A stretch of DNA of 11,719 nt from Blastocatellia bacterium (GTDB lineage: Bacteria > Acidobacteriota > Blastocatellia > Pyrinomonadales > Pyrinomonadaceae), in contig DNNE01000043.1 in assembly GCA_003487805.1 (NCBI GenBank), positions 20,070 to 31,788 of the forward strand. Reading direction: 5' to 3'. Under the pieces are notes generated by a model, which saw nothing but the letters and a program-made list of their open reading frames with translations, did no database searches and had not been told where the DNA came from. Within the stretch, counting starts at the first letter, position 1. The number at the start of each line of letters is the position of its first letter. Below are positions 1 through 8,000 of this stretch, piece by piece. The translations under genes and the position numbers were made by a program.

Positions 1-1395
1 AAGGACGAGCTGTTCGACATCGGCGTCGATCGCACGCGCGACAAAGCCGTGATCCTGTTGGGCGCGTTCAGCAAAACGTCGAACGAGTTCCGCTACATTC
101 CGGCGAACGATGCGAATTCAACTTGGAAGGTAATTATCCCGCGCCAGGCCGATCATGAATACGATGTCGATCATCGCGGCGACCTCTTCTACATTCGCAG
201 CAACAAAGGCGCGAAGAATTTTCGGATAGTGACTGCGCCCGTTTCTGATCCTTCGGAGAAAAATTGGAAAGAGTTTATTGCTCACCGTCCCGCCGTCAAG
301 ATTGAAGGCATCGATCTGTTTTCGGATCAGGCGGTCGTCTCAGAGTGGGAGAACGGTCTGCAGCAGATCGAGATCGTGAATTTCAAAAACAACACGCGCC
401 ATCGCATCGCGTTCCCTGAGCCGGTCTACGCCGTCGGATTGGCCGCTAATCATGAATACAGAACGACGGTCGTGCGCTACAACTACCAGTCTCTGACCAC
501 ACCCAGCTCGGTCTTTGATTACGACATGAACACCAGCAAGGCGACGCTCCTCAAGCAACAGGAAGTGCCCGGCGGATTCGACAAGGCGAATTACAAAAGC
601 GAGCGAGTCTTCGCGACGGCTGCGGACGGAACAAAGATCCCGATGTCTGTGGTTTACCGCACAAGCGTGAAGCGCGACGGTTCGGCGCCGTTGCTGCTTT
701 ACGGATACGGATCGTATGGCATTTCCATTCCGCCGACATTTTCGGCGGGCCGTCTGGCTTTGCTCGATCGCGGAGTGGTTTACGTGATTGCGCACATTCG
801 CGGCGGCGGCGAGTTGGGTGAACCCTGGCGCGAAGCGGGCCGCATGATGAATAAGATAAATACCTTCACCGACTTCATCGCCTGCGGCGAACATCTGGTT
901 AACAATAAGTACACTTCGAAGGATCGCATGGTGATTCAGGGCGGGAGCGCCGGCGGCTTATTGATGGGCGCGGTCACGAACATGCGGCCTGACCTGTTCA
1001 AAGCAGTGGTTGCGCAGGTTCCGTTCGTCGATGTGCTGAATACGATGCTCGATGCGTCGCTGCCGCTCACGACCAGCGAGTACATCGAATGGGGCAACCC
1101 GAACGAAAAGGCGGCCTACGATTACATGAAGAAGTATTCGCCGTACGACAACATTCACAAAGCGAATTATCCGGCGATGCTGGTGAAGGTTTCGCTCAAC
1201 GATAGCCAGGTGCCGTACTGGGAAGGCTCGAAGTTCGTCGCCAAGCTGCGCGACTTTAAGACCGACAACAATCCTTTGATTCTGAAAGTGAACATGGGCG
1301 CAGGTCACGGCGGCGCATCGGGCCGTTACGACGCAATTCACGAAACAGCGTTCGACTATGCATTCATGCTTTGGCAGATGGGGATCATGAATTAG
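1..1395 (+). CDS. Oligopeptidase B-like S9A serine peptidase, 5'-truncated
   Basis: The reading frame is open from base 1, so the gene starts outside the window; 464 residues are visible, against about 690 for oligopeptidase B. The visible part is the end of the beta-propeller (to about residue 200) and the alpha/beta-hydrolase domain. The catalytic triad is complete: Ser316 in GGSAGG, Asp401 in LNDSQVPYW and His436 in GAGHGG. The 85- and 35-residue spacings are those I recall for oligopeptidase B. RGGGELG and NTFTDFI are further family motifs. Such enzymes cleave short peptides, classically after Arg/Lys, because the propeller excludes folded proteins. Here the positions that should carry the P2 aspartates read Pro244 and Thr246 (SIPPTF), and one of the two P1 glutamates is Ile362 (EYIEWGNP), so substrate preference may differ. 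Localisation cannot be judged without the N-terminus. The family call is firm; the exact subfamily is less so. Confidence 0.93.
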   Translation, partial: KDELFDIGVDRTRDKAVILLGAFSKTSNEFRYIPANDANSTWKVIIPRQADHEYDVDHRGDLFYIRSNKGAKNFRIVTAPVSDPSEKNWKEFIAHRPAVKIEGIDLFSDQAVVSEWENGLQQIEIVNFKNNTRHRIAFPEPVYAVGLAANHEYRTTVVRYNYQSLTTPSSVFDYDMNTSKATLLKQQEVPGGFDKANYKSERVFATAADGTKIPMSVVYRTSVKRDGSAPLLLYGYGSYGISIPPTFSAGRLALLDRGVVYVIAHIRGGGELGEPWREAGRMMNKINTFTDFIACGEHLVNNKYTSKDRMVIQGGSAGGLLMGAVTNMRPDLFKAVVAQVPFVDVLNTMLDASLPLTTSEYIEWGNPNEKAAYDYMKKYSPYDNIHKANYPAMLVKVSLNDSQVPYWEGSKFVAKLRDFKTDNNPLILKVNMGAGHGGASGRYDAIHETAFDYAFMLWQMGIMN

Positions 1396-1406
1396 CGAAG
1401 GGTAAA

Positions 1407-1518
1407 GGACAGGATTAACAGGATTTACAAGATAGGGAATTAGAGAAACCAGAATGAGTTCTTGATCCTAATGTCTAGCAGCTCTTTTTCTATCCTGTAA
1501 ATCTTGTTAATCCTGTCC
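1407..1518. repeat. Intergenic palindrome A, arms built of 9-nt iterations
   Basis: The left arm (1407-1435) and right arm (1490-1518) are 29-nt inverted repeats matching at 27 positions. Each arm is an iteration of a 9-nt unit: GGATTAACA, GGATTTACA, then AGATAG. The 54-nt centre holds a smaller inverted pair, ATTAG (1439-1443) and CTAAT (1468-1472). The element fills nearly all of the 133-nt gap, from 11 nt after the peptidase stop to 10 nt before the cupin start. It could form a long hairpin in the transcript. No transposase or obvious target duplication is visible. Role unknown; it belongs with the other palindromes in this window. Confidence 0.88.
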
Positions 1519-1528
1519 TCTTTCAAGT

Positions 1529-1900
1529 ATGAAGAAGATCAATCTCGCCGAAAAGTTTTCTCTCATCCACGATCACTGGAATCCGCGGATCGCCGGCGAA
1601 CTCAACGGCCAGTATTTGAAGCTCGTCAAATTCCAGGGTCCGTTCACCTGGCATCATCACGAAAACGAAGACGAGATGTTTTTCGTCGTGAAGGGCCGCT
1701 TTCGGATGGACTATCGAGAGGGTGACAGCGAACGCCAGGAATGGATCGAGCCGGGCGAGTTCATCGTGGTGCCGCGCGGTGTCGAACATCGCCCCGTAGC
1801 GGAAGAAGAATGCGAAGTGCTGCTTTTCGAACCAGCCTCAACGCTGAACACGGGCAACGTTGAAGATGACTTCACGCGTAAAGAACTCGAAAAGATTTAG
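1529..1900 (+). CDS. Small single-domain cupin protein
   Basis: This 123-residue protein has both cupin motifs. Motif 1 is HHHENEDEMFFVVKG, giving H42-x-H44-x4-E49-x6-G56. Motif 2 is GEFIVVPRGVEH, giving G76-x5-P82-x-G84-x2-H87. The two His of motif 1, Glu49 and His87 make a complete set of metal ligands for one beta-barrel. Stand-alone cupins of this size are usually metal-binding proteins, isomerases, dioxygenases or sugar/small-molecule binders, and the sequence does not say which. The ATG is chosen because it gives the expected MKKINL N-terminus, but no Shine-Dalgarno sequence precedes it; the right arm of palindrome A ends 10 nt upstream. It lies codirectional with the S9 peptidase and convergent with the macroglobulin. 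Cytoplasmic: there is no signal peptide. Confidence 0.9.
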   Translation: MKKINLAEKFSLIHDHWNPRIAGELNGQYLKLVKFQGPFTWHHHENEDEMFFVVKGRFRMDYREGDSERQEWIEPGEFIVVPRGVEHRPVAEEECEVLLFEPASTLNTGNVEDDFTRKELEKI

Positions 1901-1901
1901 T

Positions 1902-2060
1902 CCACAGATTACGCAGATTCAAAAACATTAAGCCACGAAAAGGCACCAGAAGCACAAAAAGGAAAATCACGATTCCGATTTCCTTTTGTGCCTTTTGTGC
2001 TTTTTTGTGGCTAGTCCTTTTCCCTATCTGTGTAATCTGCGTAATCTGCGTAATCTGTGG
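1902..2060. repeat. Nested intergenic palindrome B between convergent genes
   Basis: The outer arms are a perfect 18-nt inverted repeat: CCACAGATTACGCAGATT at 1902-1919 and its complement at 2043-2060. Two further 9-nt units (TCTGTGTAA, TCTGCGTAA) extend the right arm inwards. Nested inside are imperfect arms of about 34 nt, 1931-1965 (starting AGCCACGAAAAGGCAC) and 1979-2012 (ending TTTTTTGTGGCT), built from a 9-10-nt unit of the AAGGCACAA type. The centre adds a short stem around GGAAAATC/GATTTCC. The element begins 2 nt after the cupin stop and ends 14 nt short of the macroglobulin stop. It could therefore act as a bidirectional terminator; that role is inferred. Confidence 0.9.
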
Positions 2061-2074
2061 ATGATGTCTGTTCT

Positions 2075-5000
2075 CTACTCAACCCTCACCCGATCCGTCT
2101 TCCCTCTGCCAAAAGTTTCCGGGTGATACATCTCTTCCGCTTTTGCCGGTGGCACGATGAACTGGCCGGGGGTGGTCGCGCGCGCGACGTAAGAGTATTT
2201 GTACACGCCCTCCCACAACAGAGAAGTGAAAGCCTCGACGCGATCGTCGCGCAGGTTTTGATGTTCGAACCATTCAGGCCTCAACCACCACCAACCATAA
2301 CCACCCTTAATAGAAAGCCGGTTGCCATACTCCGCCACACTGGTTTGCTTTTCATCGCGCGGGATAGCTCCGGTGGTTGCCAGCGAGGGATTCAATGCTT
2401 CAAATCCTGCCGGCAACGGATCGACGAGCGCCACGTGATAACGCCGCGACGTGGCCACCATGGTCAAACGCACTCGCACCCGCGCACCCGCCTTGATGTG
2501 CCATACACTATCGGTGTCCCGCGAAACATCCTTGGGATCATCGACTGATTCATAACTGCGCTCGACTGTGAAACCGTAATCGACGGGCTTCAGATTCAGA
2601 TCACTCGGCGCGTAGTTCATGCCGATGCGATAGTAGAGTCTCCCAACTCCATCCTTGTTGAGGACCAGGTTCTGCGCGCCGTTTTGTTGGACCAGATAAT
2701 GCATCGGCACATTGATCTGCTGCCGATCAGTTGAGCGGCCTTTGAATTGTTGTTCGCCGGCTGTAGCGTTGCCGAGCCAGGCCCGGGCGATGAAGTTTGG
2801 GGTCACCTTCTCAAATGTATTGAAGTAACGATCGAGGGCGAGCAGGATGAAAACGTTCTCCTGGGTGTTCTCCCAACGCCCGCGAGTGCGATGCGCCAGT
2901 AGTCCGCGCACGATCTTCGGAATCAGATCGCTGTTCGGTTGATCGCCGATCAGCGCTTCCAGGATCACTCCGTCCGCACGGCGATCAGAATTCAACACGA
3001 GGTAATCACCATCGCTGTACGAGCAGACAAAGTGCGCCATGCCCGCGGTTTCGGTAACGCGATTGTTGAGCAGATGACGAATCGCCGCGACTTCAGTCGT
3101 CGAATCTTTATCGTTCGATAAGACCGACAGCAACCAGCCAACAGATTCGAGCGAGAGCTTCTCAATTCCCGCTTCTTCGATCAGCTTCCGCGCGCGCGCC
3201 GGATCGCGGTCGCCCATCTGCGCGCGGACATAGAGCGAGTAGGCGATGATGGCTCGACGCGCGTCGATGCCGTAATAAGACGGAATGTGCGACTCGATCT
3301 CCCGCAGGTACTTCTGCGACTTCTCGAACATCTCTTGCGGCACATCGAATTTCTTCTGCTTCGCGCGCGCCAGGGCGTGGGCCACGTGAATGCTCAGGTA
3401 CGGCCATGATTCATTCCCACGCTGCCAAAATCCAAAGCCACCGTCTTCATTCTGCATGCCTTGCAAACGTTTTAGATCGCGGGCGACCGCCGCTTCCATC
3501 TCCGGCGCCGACGGTAGGTCTTTCGCCTTGAAAGCAGTGAGCACGTCACGCAGCGCCGCGATCGTGATCACCCGCGAGGCAAGCTGCTCAGAACATTCGT
3601 ATGGATAACTGGTGAGATACATCACCGCATCGGTCAATTCCTGAAGCTGCGTGGAAGAGGTTTCGATTTCGAGGCCGCCAAACTGTGGAAAGACATTTGC
3701 AGGAGCGTTCACCGGCTGGCTGATCGCGTTTTCATCAATCTCGCCATAAGTTGCGAAGGCTTCGGTCGTCGCCGGCGTCCACACCGGCAATTCCACTTCC
3801 GCCGCATCCGACCATTTGCCCGAGACTGCGCCGATCTGGAATCGCGCCGTGCCGGCTTTCGTTGTTGACGCGGGAATGCGCACTTCCACGCGATCGTTGG
3901 CGGGCACGGTGACGCGCCGGCCGGTTGCTGGGTACGCAGGCGTCCCGCCTGCTTCGTTCGCTCCGAGGCTTTGCGTGGTTGAAGCAGGCGGGACGCCTGC
4001 GTACCCAGGGAATGCCGCATTCGTCGCGCGTACCGCGACTTCAACCGTCATCGCGTTGTCGGTTTGGTTCTGCAAGACGATCGGCAATTCGAATCGATCG
4101 CCAAAATTCAAGAAGCGTGGCGCCGACGGTCGCGCCATCAAAGGCAGACGGGCCGTGATCGCTGATTCCCCGAAGCCAAATTGTCTGGCGCCGGCAACGG
4201 CGACCGCCATCACGCGATAGCGCGTGAGATTGTCCGGCAGCTTCACTTGCACTTGTGCGCGACCATTCGCGTCGGTGCGAACAGAAGGAGCGAAGACCGC
4301 CAGGGCGTTGAAGTTTTCGCGAAGGGCGATCTTTGTCTGGTCGTTTTTCTTTATGCCGTCGAGTACGAAATTGTTCGAAAGCGCGCGCTGACCATTAATC
4401 GGCATCGCCGTGATGCGACTCGCGTTTACGGAAGAGTCCGAACTGACATTCACGGTTTCCGCCATTGCGCCCCCGGCCCCGCCACCGCGAAAGGCGATTA
4501 GCCCAAAACCAATGCCGTCACCGAGGATCACGCTCTGGCGTAAATGATAATCATTCGTGTCTTCATCCCGTTCCGCATAGAAAATAGTCATCGGATCGTC
4601 GAGCTTGTAATTCGTCAACGCCAACACAGATTCATCCACGACCACGACCGCAATTTCACTGTCTCTGACCGCCGTGCCGCTCGCGTCTTTAGCTTCGACG
4701 TTAATCAAGGTGTTGCCGCCGGGTTCAAGCGTCTTGTCGCGCGGCGTGGCGGTCACACTCAGTTTTCGCGAGAGTGGTGGAATCGAAAGATTGATTTCGC
4801 CTGATGCATAGGCGGGACGTTTCGCTGGGAGCGCAGACATCCCGTCCGCATTACGTCGGGTGCCGGGCCCGCCCGCTACCGCAGGCGGTTCTGACACGCG
4901 ATTCTCGCTTCCGACAAGATCAACTTGCACATGCACGTTCGGTGTCCAGGCTTCTTCGATCGGAATGCGCAGAGTGTAAGTCGGTGAGTCGATGCGAAAT

Positions 5001-8000
5001 CTTTCAGTCTTGACGATGCCTGAACGGCGCAGGGTCATGATTGCTTCCGCCGGATAGAAAGGCGCTTGCACCAGAAGCTGGGCCGTGTCGCCGGCCTTGT
5101 ATTCCTTGCGTTCGGGAATCAGTTCGACTTTTTCTTCTTCCACCCCATTTTTTGGCGGCCGCTTTCCGCCGGCGACCCACAGGGTCATCTCGGTTTCATT
5201 AGCGCGGCCACGATCGTCGTGAATCGTCGCGCGCACACGATACGTGCCGCCGTCTTTAGATACGAACGTGCACTTCACCGGCTCGGGCCCGGACTTTATC
5301 TGGCAATCCTGTGGATTCGTTTCAACTTCTTTCCATTCGCCTTTGACTTGTTTCCAATCAAGCAGCACCGCCCGCATCTTCACTTCACGATTAGTAATGC
5401 TACGGCCGTCGAGATCGGTGACGATGGATTGCACGACGAGCGGCTCGCCCTGCTGCACAAAAGTCTTTTCACTCTTCAAGCCAACATAAAGATTCGCCGG
5501 ATGCACCAGCATCGTCGCCGCCGAATCCCACGTCTGGCGATTCACATCCTGCACACTCGCTTCCGCGATTACCGTCGAAGGCCGCGCCGGTGTCACTGAA
5601 TCAAAATCAATCCGCAGGCGATGTTTGCCGCTTGAATCTGTGCGCCCGGCCAGTTCGTTGTCGTTGTTCTCGTCGCTGTTCTCTGACGAGTTTTCCCACC
5701 ACGGAATCCATTTTCCAAATGTGTAGTCATCGCGATTTGGCGGCGTGAAGTTCGTCGGGCGCGATCGCACCTCCCACTTCACTTCAGCGTTCTGCAATCC
5801 GCCGCCGGCGAAATAATTCGCGGCCACAGACACGTCCGCGTGATCGCCGACAAACAGTGGTCCCTCGCTCTCAAGCTTCGCAGTTACTTCAAACTCAGGG
5901 CGGCGAAATTCCTGAACCTCAAAGTTGTGGAACCATCCTTCGTTGTCAGAAGGCTTCCAGGTGCTGTCAGTTGTGAATTTGATTTGACCAGTCCCGAGAT
6001 TCATGTTCGGCGGAAGCTTGTAAGCGAAATCGAATCCGCCAAAGGCATTCGGCGTCACCTCGCCTTTTCCGACGTCATTGTTCTGGCTATCTTTCACCAC
6101 ATAACTAATGCGCTTGATCGCTCCATCAAGTGGCCCGACGTCTCCGCCTTTGCCTTTGCCAAGACGACGAATCCAACCCTTAACGTGTATCTCTTCGCCG
6201 GGCCGGTAGAGTTTGCGATCGTCAAAAACGTACCAGCGCAATTCATCTGTTAGCGGTTTCCTTTGCCACGAGCCACTCGTCGCCCACCAGTTGTTAACGT
6301 CCTCTGGCAAGATAGCGACATCGTTCCCGCGCCGCGCGACAAGGATGCCAGGCGCAGAATCGTTCGCCGCTTTCAGCGGTAGATGTGCGACTCCATCTGC
6401 GCCGGTGATTCCCGAAACGCTCGCAGGCATGATTTGCATCTGCACGTTGTTGAGCGACGAACCGTCAACGAGAGAGTTGGCCCACCCAATTAATTCATCG
6501 TTATCAACAAAAGCATCGAGACCTATTTGCGTCGATTGCACCCAGGCCAGCAGAGGGCTGTGATAGATATCCGAAACCGGCGTAATCGATTCGACCGAAA
6601 CGATCACGTGACCGAGACCATCTTTGAGCGCGGGCGAAAGATCTATCGCGGTCTCGATCATCTCGTTGGGCGACTGTTTCAGATCGAGCTGTTTAGAAGA
6701 GACGAGTCGGCCAGGAAGCTGCGCCTGTTTCGCAGTCCTATCATTCGGGTTCCGGTTATAGATTGTTCGTCGATAGACTTGATACTTGCTCCAATCTTCC
6801 GGCTCGACCGCGTACAGACTCACTTTTACCGTCTGATAGTTCACGCTGTAGATCGAGAGCTGTCGAGGGCCGGCAGGATCGAGCACGACCAGGCCCTGGC
6901 CGGATAGGCCAATTCGCGACGGTTCGCCATCGACTTTGAACTCGACGGTTAAATTCTTTTCGAGTGTTTGACCGAACTTATCTCGAAGCGACTTATCGAT
7001 GATGACTCGATATTTGGTATTTGGTTTTTTCAAGCCGTCAATCCGCAAGGTGTTTCCAGCGATGCTGACTTTGAGATTGTCGATCGCCGGTTCGACGCGA
7101 ATCTGCGATTCGCTCAGCGTCTCAGCGTCCAAAGGATTATTGAATTCGACCTGCCAGGTGTATTCAGGCAGGCACGGGGCGTTGTAATTATAAAAGCAGT
7201 AACTCCTTTCCAGGCGCAGGGGCGCAAAAGTCATGAAGGGAAAATTCTGCGGCTCTTTTGTGGTGCGGCTGCCTTCCGCTGACGGTGTGCCTGCAGCGAT
7301 CGTAACGTTCACGCTAGCACCAGCCGGCAAGGCACTCACTGTTCTGCCATTCGAGTCGATTGCTCGAAACGCCAGCCAGCGATCCTTTTCAGCATTCTTC
7401 ACTAAGTCTTTAACATTCTCGTCTGCCTCGATTTCATCTTTTGTGGCCAGGCGCGTCGCCACTTGAGCTGTTCCGGCAACCACTGTGAGATTTCCCAAAA
7501 CGTCTTTAGGATCGATACGCTGATCGAACTCGGCAAACATAAGCACGTCGCGCCGTTGCACGTTCGTTTTTTCCGGATAGAAATTCTTCACCGTTGGCGG
7601 CGGCGTGGTAAACGTCCAACTCTTTGTTTGCCCGAGCGCGCCGCCGGTCGCTGATTTCGTCCCTGCCGGAACAGTGACTGAATACTCCGTCGCCATGGGA
7701 AAGCGAACATCCGGCTCGAACAGAAGGGTCTTTGTCCCGATCCAATGCCACTTTCCTGGCGGCTGTGGCGAGAGTTTCACCGGAACATTTTCCGCGGCTT
7801 CTTCCTGCGAGGTGACAGCAACCATCGGTTGCGAAAACGTAACGCTCAGGTTCGGCGCGATTGGCACGTCGCCTTCGGGTGATTGGCGAACAACTTCGAG
7901 CGGCATACTAAGTTTTTGATCGGGCGGCCCGCTTTCAAGCACGATCGGAAATGGCTGCAAGAGAGTTACGCCCGTTCGTGGTGGCGGGAGAGATTTATCG

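Noticed and set aside
340..894. Long minus-strand open frame opposite the peptidase
   Set aside because: It lies wholly antisense to a gene with a complete catalytic triad, has no ribosome site and gives Arg/His/Val-rich composition typical of a GC-rich shadow frame.
1407..1518. Simple rho-independent terminator for the peptidase gene
   Set aside because: The stem is AT-rich with a 54-nt loop and is not followed by a U-tract before the cupin start, so it does not fit a classical terminator.
1902..2064. Possible DnaA boxes (TTATCCACA-like) at the outer ends of palindromes B and C
   Set aside because: Each has at least one mismatch, they occur singly at repeat ends, and there is no AT-rich unwinding region or dnaA/dnaN gene; the likeness comes from the CCACAG unit.
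3816..4220. Plus-strand frame containing AGVPPAS and AGGTPAYP peptides
   Set aside because: The peptides come from the palindrome, which reads the same on both strands, so they do not indicate a second gene.
5066..5599. Plus-strand open frame of 177 codons inside the macroglobulin gene
   Set aside because: It is antisense to macroglobulin domains with recognisable motifs; the predicted protein has no family features.
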